A DNA stretch of 64,000 bases from contig WQYQ01000011.1 of assembly GCA_009781175.1 (NCBI GenBank), positions 38,428 to 102,427 on the forward strand, read 5' to 3'. This stretch comes from Betaproteobacteria bacterium. GTDB lineage: Bacteria > Pseudomonadota > Gammaproteobacteria > Burkholderiales > Rhodocyclaceae. The position numbers were made by a program, and so were the translations under genes. Below the pieces are notes generated by a model, which saw only the letters and a list, made by a program, of their open reading frames with translations, was not told where the DNA came from and did no database searches. Positions 8,778-17,688 of the stretch are shown here, piece after piece (position 1 is the stretch's first letter; each line of letters begins with the position of its first letter).

Positions 8778-10789
8778 TACAGTGATTCAGTCGTAGGTGA
8801 AGAAACCCGGGCGGTTTCGCCCGGGCGCGGCAGAATGAGTTCCACACGCACGCCGGCGCCCGGCCGGGAGGTGATCGATAATTGCGCCGCTAAGCGCATC
8901 GCACGCTCGCGCATGATGTGCAAGCCGACATGGGTTTCGCTAGCTTGCGTCAAAACCTCGGGATCGAAACCGTCGCCGTCGTCTTCGACAATCATACGGA
9001 AATCGAGCCCGTGGTCGATGATGGTGACGCTGACGTGCTCGGCGCAAGCGTGCTTGCGCACATTGGACAAGGCTTCTTGCAGGATGAAGAGCACCTGCAA
9101 TTGCTGTTCCGGGTCGAGCGGAGGGCCTTGGCGAGCCTCTTCAAACGCCAGTTTGAGTTCGGTATGCGTTTGCCGCCGGAAGCGCGCCACGGTGTCCTCG
9201 ACAGCTTGATGGAAATTTCCATGATCGAGCCTGGCGCGGAAATTTTGCAGCAGCTCGCGCACATCCTGATAGCTCTCTTCCACACCGCAGCGCAACAGGG
9301 GGACGATTTCGCGCATTTCGTCGAAGTCTTGGCGCGCCACGGCGGCGTCGAGCAACTGAACTTGCAGATTAAGAAAGTTGAGCCCCTGCGCAATGCTGTC
9401 GTGCAAACCTTGCGCAACGAGGTTGCGCTCTTTTTCGATCGCGAGCTGGCGCGCCGTGGCGAAGAGACGCAGATTTTCAATTGCGGTGCCCAGATGTTGC
9501 CCCAAGGCTTCGAGCAGTTGTCTGTCCTGCGGCGCGAGCTGTTTGGGCTGACGGAAATGCAGCGAAAAAGAGCCGAGCGTACCGCTTTGCGTGGCGATGG
9601 GAATCACACCGAGCCCTGGAAGCCCTTCGCGTATGCAGCGGTAGCAGCGTGTCGTGGGCTGCGCGAGCCGGTAATGTTCTTGCAGATCGGCGATGAAAAT
9701 GGGCGCCTGGGTAATCGCGTCGCCGCTGAAGCAGTCGTCGATGTTCTGACAGCGTTCGATCTTGACCAACTCGTCGGACAACCCCTCGGATACGACCAGA
9801 TGCAAGGTGGCGTTGCGCGGGTCGAGCAGGCGCACGCTGCCGCTGTCCGCGTCGAACTGGCGCATCACGCGCGCCAGAAAACCGCGGCATAGCGTTTCCG
9901 TGTCGCCGGGCAGATTGAGGAAAGCCGCCATATCGTACAAGGCCTCCAGGGCGCGATTACGCCCGGCCAGTTCCGCCGTGTTTTGTTCGACATGCGCTTC
10001 CAGGCCGCGATAAAGCGCCTGCAATTCGCTCGCCATGCGGTTGAAGCCTTGCGCCAGCATGCCGAATTCGTCGCGGCTCGCGACGGGCAGGCGCAACTCG
10101 AATTCGCGCGCGGCCATGCGTTGCAGGCCATGCTGTAGTTGCCGCACAGGCAGGATGATCCAGCGGTAAAGCAGGTGAATGACGGCCAGCGTGCCCACGC
10201 AGGCCATGATTGCCAAGGCTAATTGCGAGATCCACAGCAGACGTGTTTTCTCCGCGTTGTCGCGTTCGATCATGAGAACCAGCTTATTCGCTTCCTCCAC
10301 AAATCCAGGCAGCGCGGCGAGGTAAGCGGAAGTCGTGGAGCCCGCTACGGGGAGGGTGTGCAAGCCCAAGGCCATCGGTTTCATGCGCTGCCGCCATTCC
10401 TCGGTGACGCGGCCTAGTTGAGCGCGAATCCCGGGCTCATTGGGCAAAAACAGCGGGCGCTCGGAATTGCCTTGGCGCAAACCTTCGAGCGTTCGATCCA
10501 TTTCCTCGATTTGCGTGATGAGCTTTTCGTTGCGTGACGGGGTGAGCGGCAGGGACAGATCGATGGCGACGCGATTGGCGCGCATGCGCAAACTGCCCGC
10601 ATCGTTGATCGCCGCGCCGGCGCCTTCGAGCCGCCACGCAAGCCAGAGCGTGCCGGAAATCATCGCCAGTACCGTGAGCAAGGCGACGAGCGAAAGAAAA
10701 ATGATGCGCGTGGATAAGCGGTGCCGCGCGTCCAAGGGCGGGCTCTCGCGACAGATTCCGACCAGGTTCTGAGGCATGACGTCCGGCAT
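8777..10789 (-). CDS. narX: NarX/NarQ-type nitrate/nitrite sensor histidine kinase
   Basis: Inner-membrane sensor of 670 residues. One membrane helix lies at about residues 27-50 and a second at about 190-215, bounding a periplasmic domain. The periplasmic part opens with INDAGSLRMRANRVAIDL, matching the nitrate-binding P-box of NarX/NarQ. A HAMP linker follows (LQRMAAREFELRLPVASRDEFG), then a central GAF-like module with several Cys residues (CQNIDDC, RCYRCIREG) as in NarX. The kinase core is HisKA_3 type with the phosphorylated His in QGLHDSIAQGLNF, and an HATPase with VEDDGDGFDPE. Its start lies 33 bases after nirE, so it is probably cotranscribed with the nir genes. Confidence 0.94.
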   Translation of the reverse strand: MPDVMPQNLVGICRESPPLDARHRLSTRIIFLSLVALLTVLAMISGTLWLAWRLEGAGAAINDAGSLRMRANRVAIDLSLPLTPSRNEKLITQIEEMDRTLEGLRQGNSERPLFLPNEPGIRAQLGRVTEEWRQRMKPMALGLHTLPVAGSTTSAYLAALPGFVEEANKLVLMIERDNAEKTRLLWISQLALAIMACVGTLAVIHLLYRWIILPVRQLQHGLQRMAAREFELRLPVASRDEFGMLAQGFNRMASELQALYRGLEAHVEQNTAELAGRNRALEALYDMAAFLNLPGDTETLCRGFLARVMRQFDADSGSVRLLDPRNATLHLVVSEGLSDELVKIERCQNIDDCFSGDAITQAPIFIADLQEHYRLAQPTTRCYRCIREGLPGLGVIPIATQSGTLGSFSLHFRQPKQLAPQDRQLLEALGQHLGTAIENLRLFATARQLAIEKERNLVAQGLHDSIAQGLNFLNLQVQLLDAAVARQDFDEMREIVPLLRCGVEESYQDVRELLQNFRARLDHGNFHQAVEDTVARFRRQTHTELKLAFEEARQGPPLDPEQQLQVLFILQEALSNVRKHACAEHVSVTIIDHGLDFRMIVEDDGDGFDPEVLTQASETHVGLHIMRERAMRLAAQLSITSRPGAGVRVELILPRPGETARVSSPTTESL

Positions 10790-10822
10790 GGTGTTCTACT
10801 GGAGATAGCCGCTTTGGTGGCG

Positions 10823-11626
10823 TCAAGACACCAGGAGCCGGGACGTTTCGGCGCGGCAAGTAACTGGCGCGGCATGCCATTCGGAGCGCGCTTCCGTTGC
10901 TTGCGCATGGGCGACAACCCCGCCAACAATGATGATGGCCGGGCTCGTTAAACCCGCCGCCAGCGCGTCGGTCAGGTTTGCGAGCGTGCCCGTCCAGTTG
11001 CATTGATCGGGACGGCTGGCGTTCATCACGACCGCGACCGGCATCTCGCGCCGCATGCCGGCCTCTTGCAGCGCATCCCGGATCGCCGCGAGCCGGCTCA
11101 TGCCCATGTAAATGACCAAAGTCGTGCCGCCCGCGACGAGCGAGCGCCAGTCGGGGCTGTCATCGCGGGCGGTATGCGCGGTCACGAAGGACACGCCGTG
11201 CCCGCAGTCGCGGTGCGTCAGCGCGATGCCGAGCGCCTGCGCCGCCGCCGCGCCGCTCGTGATGCCGTTGAGCACTTCCACTTCGATGCCGTGGTGGCGC
11301 AGGAATTCAGCCTCTTCGCCGCCGCGTCCGAACAACAGGGGATCGCCGCCCTTGACGCGCGCAACCGTGCGGCCCGCCAGCGCATGCGCGAGCATGCGTT
11401 CGAGGATTTCCTGCTGGCTCGTCGAACAGCGTCCGCCGCGCTTGCCGACCGGCTCGATACAGGTCGATGCGCCCGCATAGGCATGAATCTCCGCCGTCAC
11501 CAGATCGTCGACGAGCCACACATCGACGGCACCGAGAACACGTACCGCCTTGACCGTCACCAGTTCCGGATCGCCAGGGCCGACTCCGACCAGCCAGACT
11601 TTTCCTGGTTGTGATGCTTTGTCCAT
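10823..11626 (-). CDS. nirE: Uroporphyrinogen-III C-methyltransferase (heme d1/siroheme branch)
   Basis: SAM-dependent enzyme that methylates uroporphyrinogen III twice to precorrin-2, the entry step to heme d1. At 267 residues it is the single-domain form (SUMT/NirE), without the CysG dehydrogenase part. Characteristic segments are WLVGVGPGDPELVTVKA at the N-terminus, VDDLVTAEI, VARVKGGDPLLFGRGGEEAEFL and the SAM-binding GITSGAAAAQALGIALTHR. It lies last among the nir biosynthesis genes, 10 bases after the nirN stop, so the name nirE is preferred to cobA on context. Downstream precorrin-2 oxidation to sirohydrochlorin and iron insertion are not encoded in the window. Confidence 0.93.
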   Translation of the reverse strand: MDKASQPGKVWLVGVGPGDPELVTVKAVRVLGAVDVWLVDDLVTAEIHAYAGASTCIEPVGKRGGRCSTSQQEILERMLAHALAGRTVARVKGGDPLLFGRGGEEAEFLRHHGIEVEVLNGITSGAAAAQALGIALTHRDCGHGVSFVTAHTARDDSPDWRSLVAGGTTLVIYMGMSRLAAIRDALQEAGMRREMPVAVVMNASRPDQCNWTGTLANLTDALAAGLTSPAIIIVGGVVAHAQATEARSEWHAAPVTCRAETSRLLVS

Positions 11627-11636
11627 TTCTACATCC

Positions 11637-13274
11637 TTAATGACTGGTGCCCGACGAGCGCGTCGTTTTGTTGAATACGTTGTACTTGCCGATGGGTTTG
11701 CGCATCGGAATGCGTTTGACTTCGCGGAAAGTCGCGGCGTCGTACACCACGATTGCGCCCTCGGCTTCCATCAGGCTGGCCAGCGCGTAACGCCCATCCT
11801 GCGTGAATTCAATATGCGCCAGCGTTTGCTTGGGCTGGGCTTTGACGTTCGCGACGACTTCGAGCTTTTGCTTGTCGATGATCGTCAGCGTGTTTTTGTT
11901 TTCACGGCTCATCATCGAATCGACCCAGATGTAGGGCGAGTTCTCATGGCCGCGAATGAAAAAGCCGGGGCCGGGCGTTGCGATTTCCTTGATTTTCTTC
12001 CAGGTATTTAGATCGATGACCGTCACGAGCCCTTCACGCAGATTCGTGCTCGCCATGACGGTGTGGATTTCGCCCTGCGGGTTTTTCCATTCCCAGGTAA
12101 TGCCGGAGCCGAGGTGCGGCATGCCGGAAATGTCGAGATCGGCGATCTTTTTGCGCACATTGAGGTTGATGATCTGCCCCTGCGCCGTGTCGCGCGAAGA
12201 GCCCATCAGTTCGGCATAGTCCTGGGTGAAGAAGAAATCGTCGAGATAGTCATCCAGATAGGTGCGGCGCGGCGTGAACTGGCCGGGCTTGAAATCGCCT
12301 TCCTTGTATTTGTAATCGTGCACCAGACCGTCGGCCACCGGCTCGGCCTGTGGGTCGTAGCTGATTTCCCAGACTTCGGGAATATCTTTCATCGCGGCGA
12401 TGAAACTCTTGCGCGGAGCAGCGTCGTAGACGGCCGAAACGCGGGAGCTTTTTTTCTCGCCGCGCAGGCTTGTCGCGGGAATGATCTTTTTCAAACTCAG
12501 ATCGTTCGCATCCAGGAGCACCAGATTGTGCGGCAGATAATTGGCCACCATGACCCATTTGCCGTCACCCGAAACCGCAAGATTGCGCGTATTGATGCCG
12601 GCGCGGATTTCGCCGACCTGTTGGAGGTTCCAAATATCGTATTTGGTAATCCAGCCGTCGCGCGAGGCGAAGTAAACGAAGCGTCCGTCGGGCGTGAATT
12701 TAGGGCCGCCGTGCAGCGCGTAATGAGACGGGAAACGCGCGATGGGTTCAAGCTTGTCACCGTCGAGAATCGAAACATGGCTGTCACCGCTTTCCACCAC
12801 GATGAAAAGATTTTTCGGATCGGCGGCAAAAACCGGCTTGGCCGGCAGGCTTGCGATTTTGTCGTCGAAAACGCGCGAAGCCCTGATTTCCTTCTCGCCC
12901 CACTCGGGCATGGGTTCGATTTTGGTGTAGATCCAATCGGCGATCGCGGCGATTTCGTCCGCTTTGAGGACGTCCTTGAAACCGGCCATTTGGGTTGCCT
13001 GGCGTCCGTTGGCGATCACGTCGCGCGCCTCGGCTTTTTTCAGGCGCTCCAGATTTTCCGGCAATAAAGCCGGGCCAACTCCGCCCAAGCGATTTTCGCC
13101 GTGGCATTGCGCGCAGGTCTGGTCGTAGAGCTTTTTAAGCTCAACGGGTTTAACCGTCTCGGTGGCCGGTTCCGCCGCGATAGCAGCATGAGTCAGCAAT
13201 AGCGCAGCGAATCCCAGCGCCAGTTTGGCGAGCGTTTTTTTCTGCATCGATGTCGGTGTGTTGGCGCGGTTCAT
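11637..13274 (-). CDS. nirN: NirN, dihydro-heme d1 dehydrogenase
   Basis: Periplasmic cytochrome paralogous to NirS that carries out the last step of heme d1 synthesis, introducing the acrylate double bond. The 545-residue precursor has a signal peptide (LALGFAALLLTHAAIA), a cytochrome c domain with CAQCHG near residue 57 followed by GVGPALLPENL, and an eight-bladed beta-propeller resembling that of NirS (HYALHGGPKFTPDGRFVYFASRDG, MPHLGSGITWEWKN, TLAHIEFTQDGRYALASL). It differs from NirS in the first part and in active-site context, and a clear NirS is present elsewhere, which supports NirN. The ATG at 13274 has GGAAG close upstream; a second Met is 9 codons in. Confidence 0.92.
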   Translation of the reverse strand: MNRANTPTSMQKKTLAKLALGFAALLLTHAAIAAEPATETVKPVELKKLYDQTCAQCHGENRLGGVGPALLPENLERLKKAEARDVIANGRQATQMAGFKDVLKADEIAAIADWIYTKIEPMPEWGEKEIRASRVFDDKIASLPAKPVFAADPKNLFIVVESGDSHVSILDGDKLEPIARFPSHYALHGGPKFTPDGRFVYFASRDGWITKYDIWNLQQVGEIRAGINTRNLAVSGDGKWVMVANYLPHNLVLLDANDLSLKKIIPATSLRGEKKSSRVSAVYDAAPRKSFIAAMKDIPEVWEISYDPQAEPVADGLVHDYKYKEGDFKPGQFTPRRTYLDDYLDDFFFTQDYAELMGSSRDTAQGQIINLNVRKKIADLDISGMPHLGSGITWEWKNPQGEIHTVMASTNLREGLVTVIDLNTWKKIKEIATPGPGFFIRGHENSPYIWVDSMMSRENKNTLTIIDKQKLEVVANVKAQPKQTLAHIEFTQDGRYALASLMEAEGAIVVYDAATFREVKRIPMRKPIGKYNVFNKTTRSSGTSH

Positions 13275-13304
13275 AAACTTCCAATACGGTTTTGTTGCAA
13301 TGCA

Positions 13305-14465
13305 TTATGCGGCGGGGGTGAGGGCCGCAATGCCGATTTCTTCGTCGCTGAGATAACAGCCCGGATCTTCCGCCCAATAGTCGCCCGAGACGGAAAAAGC
13401 ACGCGAGCGCGTATTGCCGTTACAGATGTCCCGTTGTTTGCAGAGCCCGCAGCGGCCTTCCAGCGGACGTGGCGAAGCCTTGAGCCCGGCCATCAGCGGA
13501 TGGCTGCGGTCGGCCCAGATCTCGCCGAAGGGGCGTTCGCGCACATTGCCGAGCGTGACATGCCACCACATCGTGTCCGGGTGCACATTGCCGAGATTGT
13601 CGATATTCGCGACATTGACGCCGCTCGCATTGCCACCCCAATTGACCAAGCGCTGGCGCATGTCCGCCACGCGCTCGGGAAAGCGGCGCGCAATCCATAA
13701 CAGCAGATACACCCCATCGGCATCGTTGTTGCCGGTGACGAAATCGCCGGCCTGGCCCGCCTGAGTACGCGCCCAGACATGCTCGAACAGCCAGTCGAGC
13801 GTTTTGCGCGCGGCGAGATGCTGCGGATGGTCGCGCCGGTATTTATGCCCGCGCCCCGCATAGTTGAAGTGCGACAGATAAAACTTGTCGATGTTTTCCG
13901 CTTCGGTCAGCGTGACCACGGCAGGCAACTCGGCCGCATTCGCTTCGGTCAAGGTCATGCGCACGCCAACGCGCAGCCCGGCATCGCGCGCGACACGCAG
14001 CCCCGAGAGTGCATTGGCAAAAGCGTTTTCTTTGCGGCGGAAGGCATCATGCGTGCTTTGCAGGCCATCCAGGCTAACGCCGACATAATCGAAGCCGGCC
14101 TCCTTCGCGCGCGCGGCGTGTTCGGCGTTGAACAGGGTGCCGTTCGAGGAGAGCGATAAATGGAATCCCATGGCATGCGCACGCGTGGCGATCTCATACA
14201 GATCGGGACGCAACAAGGGCTCGCCGCCGGAAAGAATCAAGGCCGGAACGTGCGCGGCGCGCAATTGTTCGAGCACGCCGAAGATTTCCTGCGTGCTCAG
14301 CTCGCCCTTGAAATCGGTATCGGTGGAGGTCGAATAGCAATGCTTGCAATTGAGATTGCAGCGCCGGATCAAATTCCAGATCACGACGGGGCCGGGCGGT
14401 TTGCGTGGCACGGGCACCGGCCCGCCGTCGCGCAAAGCTTCCATGAAGCGTGAAAGCCGAAACAT
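13305..14465 (-). CDS. nirJ: NirJ, heme d1 biosynthesis radical SAM protein
   Basis: Radical SAM enzyme that removes propionate side chains and forms the oxo groups of the d1 macrocycle. The 386-residue protein has the 4Fe-4S motif CNLNCKHCY near residue 30, the SAM-binding ILSGGEPLLRPDL, and a C-terminal cysteine cluster (CGLCKQRDICNG) for a second Fe-S cluster of the SPASM-like type. I chose the ATG at 14465, five bases after the stop of nirH, because the protein then starts MFRLSRFMEALRDG like NirJ; an in-frame start 60 bases upstream would run into nirH. It is embedded in the tightly packed nir series. Confidence 0.94.
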   Translation of the reverse strand: MFRLSRFMEALRDGGPVPVPRKPPGPVVIWNLIRRCNLNCKHCYSTSTDTDFKGELSTQEIFGVLEQLRAAHVPALILSGGEPLLRPDLYEIATRAHAMGFHLSLSSNGTLFNAEHAARAKEAGFDYVGVSLDGLQSTHDAFRRKENAFANALSGLRVARDAGLRVGVRMTLTEANAAELPAVVTLTEAENIDKFYLSHFNYAGRGHKYRRDHPQHLAARKTLDWLFEHVWARTQAGQAGDFVTGNNDADGVYLLLWIARRFPERVADMRQRLVNWGGNASGVNVANIDNLGNVHPDTMWWHVTLGNVRERPFGEIWADRSHPLMAGLKASPRPLEGRCGLCKQRDICNGNTRSRAFSVSGDYWAEDPGCYLSDEEIGIAALTPAA

Positions 14466-14470
14466 GCTTT

Positions 14471-14974
14471 TCAGTCTCCTGGCCCGATTCGCAGGCCGGT
14501 TTTTTTCAAGATGCGCGTCGACCACAACACATCGTGCGCACGACAGGCGGAACCCAGCACCTCTTGAATTTGCATCACCAAGGGATGTGCGTCTGCGACC
14601 GTGCGCGCATGCACCATCGCAAAAAGGTTATACGGCCAATGCGGAAGCCGGCGCGGACGTTTATAACAGTGACTGACGAAAGGCAAAGCGCCGACGCGTT
14701 CACCGAGCATTTCGACCTGCTCGTCGGCGACATCCCAAACCGTCATGCCGTTGGCGCGCCAGCCCAATGCGTAGTGATTGGGCACGGCGCCGATGCGGCG
14801 CAACAGCCCGCTTGCCTGCATGGCCTCGAAATGCGCAATCACTTCCTGCTCGCTCAGGCCGAGCATTTCGCCGAGCTGCTTATAGGGCGCGGCGACAAGC
14901 GGCAGTCCGGCTTGGCTTGCGCGGATCAAGGCGCGGTCGGTTGCATCGAATGAGGCGGTTGTGGGCGTGGGCAT
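14471..14974 (-). CDS. nirH: NirH, siroheme decarboxylase subunit
   Basis: One of the four Lrp/AsnC-like proteins that together decarboxylate siroheme to 12,18-didecarboxysiroheme. The 167 residues open with a helix-turn-helix-like fold (DATDRALIRASQAGLPLVAAPY) and continue with the effector-like domain containing RRIGAVPNHYALGWRANGMTVW and the conserved PRRLPHWPYNLFAMVHAR. The tail ILKKTGLRIG is the feature that marks NirH in other clusters. Despite the fold it is an enzyme subunit and not a DNA-binding regulator. It lies 6 bases after nirG. Confidence 0.92.
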   Translation of the reverse strand: MPTPTTASFDATDRALIRASQAGLPLVAAPYKQLGEMLGLSEQEVIAHFEAMQASGLLRRIGAVPNHYALGWRANGMTVWDVADEQVEMLGERVGALPFVSHCYKRPRRLPHWPYNLFAMVHARTVADAHPLVMQIQEVLGSACRAHDVLWSTRILKKTGLRIGPGD

Positions 14975-14980
14975 GAATCT

Positions 14981-15445
14981 TCAGGCCGGCAAATAGAGGT
15001 TGACGAAAAACTCCCGCTCTTTCGGGAAGGCCAGCACGGCGACACCGGCATCGGCTTCGATGCGCGCCAGAACATCTTCCAGCGCTGCGGCGCGTTCAAT
15101 CGCCACGACGAACCACAGATTGAGATAGTGCGTGCGTTCGTAGTGATGCGCGACCTCCGGTCGCGCATTGATTGCGGCGATGACTTCAGCCAGCCGTTCC
15201 GCGTTCGCATGGCATGCGCACAGCACGAAACGCCCGCCTGCGCGCTCGATTTGGAACAAGGGGCCGAAGCGGGTCAGGATGCCGCGATCGAGCAGGGACT
15301 TTAAACGCGCCAGCAGTTCGGCTTCGTCGATCTGCAGGGCTTTGGCCGCGTCGGCATAAGGATTCGGCGTGAGCGGGAAGCCGCGTTGCAAATCGTTGAT
15401 GATGCGGCGGTCGAGCGCATCGAGCGTAGTTTCCTCGGCACTCAT
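14981..15445 (-). CDS. nirG: NirG, siroheme decarboxylase subunit
   Basis: A 154-residue Lrp/AsnC-like subunit of the heme d1 siroheme decarboxylase. It shows LDRRIINDLQRGFPLTPNPY in the first domain, GILTRFGPLFQIERAGG, and the paired RTHYLNLWFVVAIE with the histidine-containing HHYERTHYLNLW segment that forms part of the active site. It ends with REFFVNLYLPA. The start codon overlaps the stop of nirDL by four bases (ATGA), a sign of translational coupling. NirG-type and NirD-type subunits share the HYxR...NLWF wording; position and lack of the HWPYNLFA motif separate it from NirH/NirL. Confidence 0.9.
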   Translation of the reverse strand: MSAEETTLDALDRRIINDLQRGFPLTPNPYADAAKALQIDEAELLARLKSLLDRGILTRFGPLFQIERAGGRFVLCACHANAERLAEVIAAINARPEVAHHYERTHYLNLWFVVAIERAAALEDVLARIEADAGVAVLAFPKEREFFVNLYLPA

Positions 15446-16422
15446 TGCGTCACCTGCTGCGCATAGGCATAACGGGTTCCACGCTGTTTATAGCAAGTGT
15501 GACTCGTCAAAACGGCATGCGGCGCGCTTTCTTCCCGTGCGAACGCCGTGAGCGCTTGCTCAAGTTCCCCGGCGTCGCGCGCGTGCACCATCGCGAAAAG
15601 GTTGTAGGGCCAGTGCGGCAAGCGGCGCGTTCTGCGATAACAGAGCGTGACTTGCGGCAGTTGCGCGAAACGCTCGCCGATCGCGTCAACGCGATCGGCG
15701 GGAAGATCCCACACGCACATCGAGTTATGCACATAGCCGAAACGGCGATGATTCAAAATGACCCCAAAACGCCGGATCAAGCCGCTTTCTTGCCACTTGG
15801 TCAAATGTGCGACCACTTCAGCTTGCGACATATGGCAGGCGAGCGAAAGCGCCGCATAAGGTCGTGGTGTCAGCGGCAGGCCGGCTTCGAGCGCGGCGAC
15901 GAGGCGCCATTCATCCTCGCTGAGTTCCTGGGGCTGCAAGACAGTAACGGCGCGCCGACTCCTGTGCGGCGAGTGGGGCGCGGATAAGGTAAAACCCAAA
16001 TCGACATGAAATTCGCGTTCGAGCCGTAAGTCGAGCGGTGCATAACCCGTTTCGGCAGCGATTTCCGTCAGCTCCTCATCGAGCATGGTGCGGTTGCGCG
16101 CGCCGGCAACGAACCACAGGTTGTAGCGGTGGCCGCTGCGCCCATAGTTATGGCTGACCGCAGTGCGGGCGCTGATTTGTTGCGCGACGCGATCGAGTTG
16201 TTCGGGCGGAACGGCGAGCGCGGCCAGGGTGCTAGCGCCGATCACATTGGGGGCGAATATGGCGCCGATGCGGCTGATGCGGCCGGCCTCCAGATCCTGG
16301 GCCAGCAGTTCGAGCACCGTTTGCTCGTCGTAACCCAGGGTGGCGCCAATGTGCTGGTAAGGCCGTTCCAGCAAGGGGAAACCGCGCTGGATGTGATCGT
16401 AAATCTGCCGTGGCGCCAACAT
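15442..16422 (-). CDS. nirDL: NirD-NirL fusion, siroheme decarboxylase
   Basis: At 326 residues this is twice the length of NirG or NirH. Residues 1 to about 150 correspond to NirD (IYDHIQRGFPLLERPYQHIG, SHNYGRSGHRYNLWFVAGA, REFHVDLGF). After a basic linker (HSPHRSRRAV) the second half matches NirL (DEWRLVAALEAGLPLTPRPY, RRFGVILNHRRFGYVHNSMCVWD, TRRLPHWPYNLFAMVHAR). Natural NirDL fusions are known and one acts as siroheme decarboxylase. Its start lies 9 bases from the nirF stop and its end overlaps nirG by four bases, so the series F-DL-G-H-J-N-E is continuous. Confidence 0.93.
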   Translation of the reverse strand: MLAPRQIYDHIQRGFPLLERPYQHIGATLGYDEQTVLELLAQDLEAGRISRIGAIFAPNVIGASTLAALAVPPEQLDRVAQQISARTAVSHNYGRSGHRYNLWFVAGARNRTMLDEELTEIAAETGYAPLDLRLEREFHVDLGFTLSAPHSPHRSRRAVTVLQPQELSEDEWRLVAALEAGLPLTPRPYAALSLACHMSQAEVVAHLTKWQESGLIRRFGVILNHRRFGYVHNSMCVWDLPADRVDAIGERFAQLPQVTLCYRRTRRLPHWPYNLFAMVHARDAGELEQALTAFAREESAPHAVLTSHTCYKQRGTRYAYAQQVTQ

Positions 16423-16431
16423 TCAAGCGAC

Positions 16432-17688
16432 CTACATGCCGAAGCGGTTGGCGCGCGCGGTGAAGAAGATACCGCTTGGGTTGTCCGCCGGCAGGGTGGC
16501 GATCCGCTTGAAAGTGGCGGTGTCATACACCTCCACGCGGTCTTCATCGCGGCAGGACAGCCATACAGCCTCGCCTTTTGGCACGAACTCCATGTGTAGC
16601 ACACCGTGACAGGGCTTGAGCGTGCGCACGATCTGGCGTGTCGCGGTATCGATGACCTGCACGGTGTCGTTGTTCGGAAAGGCAAAATTCACCCATACCT
16701 GCCGCCCGTCGGGGCGCGCCATCACGAATACCGGCTGGCCCGCCGTGGCGATACGGCCGCTTTCTTGCCAGGCGCGCGTGGTGTCCGCGATCAGCACTTC
16801 GTTATGCCCGACCGCCGGCAGCCACGCCTGGCCCTGCGCGATGGCCCAGCCGCGCAAATGCGGCATCTTGTAGACGGGCATGCGGGTTTCGCCGCGCCCA
16901 TAGCCGGATAAAACTTTTTCCGCGCGCGGCGACATCGCCCAGAGATCGACGAGCGATAGACCATCCTCACCGAAAAGCCCGGCCAGATACCAGCGCCCGT
17001 CCGGCGTCACGAGGCCGTCATAGGGTTCCTTTCCCGCGTCCAAGCGGGTGACTTCAGGTTTACGCGGGTTGGCGATATCGATGATCCAGATCTCGCCGGA
17101 TTCAAACAGACTCGCCGCCATCCGCTGACCGGGCAAATCCGCGAGGCCGACTACTTTCGAGCGTTTGCCGTCGTGGCCGATCGCGGGAATTTCCGCCAGC
17201 AGTTCAAGCGTTGCCGCATCGAAGAGCTTGATGCCGCCGGGCTCGTAGTTTTGCGCGGCGACGACTTTGCCATCCTGAGAGATCGCACCGCCGATACTAT
17301 TGCCGGCCTGGATGATGCGATGCGTGATCCTGGCTTCGAGCAGATCCACGCGCGTCAGCCCGCCGTCGCGGCCGAACACATAGGCATAGCGGCCATCACG
17401 CGAGAACACGGCGCTCGCGTGCGATAAATCGCCCAGGCCAGCGACGGTAGCCAAACGCGTCATATCCGTGGTGTTGATGATTTGGACGCGGCCCGCTGCG
17501 CGCTCGATGATGACGCCCAGATCGCCGGTTCCGCGCAAGGGTGTACTTGTGGCTGGCGCATTGGCGCAGCCGGACAATAATGCAGCGCCCAAACCCAGGG
17601 CCGCGGCGAAATTCAGCGCCCGGAGCCCGCGCTTGCGGAAGGCTGCACGGCGGGAGGATTTCCCGCCTGAAGTCGTTCGATCAACCAT
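16432..17688 (-). CDS. nirF: NirF, heme d1 biosynthesis lipoprotein
   Basis: Periplasmic protein needed late in heme d1 synthesis. The 418-residue precursor has a basic leader, a hydrophobic stretch and a lipobox ending LLSGC near residue 41, so it is probably anchored in a membrane by lipid. The rest is a beta-propeller like the d1 domain of NirS but without a cytochrome c domain (FSRDGRYAYVFGRDGGLTRVDL, VYKMPHLRGWAIAQGQAWL, HGVLHMEFVPKGEAVWLSCRD). The ATG at 17688 makes the gene overlap nirC by 76 bases; no later ATG/GTG keeps the lipoprotein signal, so the overlap looks genuine. Confidence 0.93.
   Translation of the reverse strand: MVDRTTSGGKSSRRAAFRKRGLRALNFAAALGLGAALLSGCANAPATSTPLRGTGDLGVIIERAAGRVQIINTTDMTRLATVAGLGDLSHASAVFSRDGRYAYVFGRDGGLTRVDLLEARITHRIIQAGNSIGGAISQDGKVVAAQNYEPGGIKLFDAATLELLAEIPAIGHDGKRSKVVGLADLPGQRMAASLFESGEIWIIDIANPRKPEVTRLDAGKEPYDGLVTPDGRWYLAGLFGEDGLSLVDLWAMSPRAEKVLSGYGRGETRMPVYKMPHLRGWAIAQGQAWLPAVGHNEVLIADTTRAWQESGRIATAGQPVFVMARPDGRQVWVNFAFPNNDTVQVIDTATRQIVRTLKPCHGVLHMEFVPKGEAVWLSCRDEDRVEVYDTATFKRIATLPADNPSGIFFTARANRFGM

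Noticed and set aside
10740..10758. 19-base string inside narX also found at 39673-39691, with 16 bases of the latter at 45198-45213
   Set aside because: Short, unstructured and partly inside a coding gene; may be chance or a fragment of a repeat, not enough to call an element.
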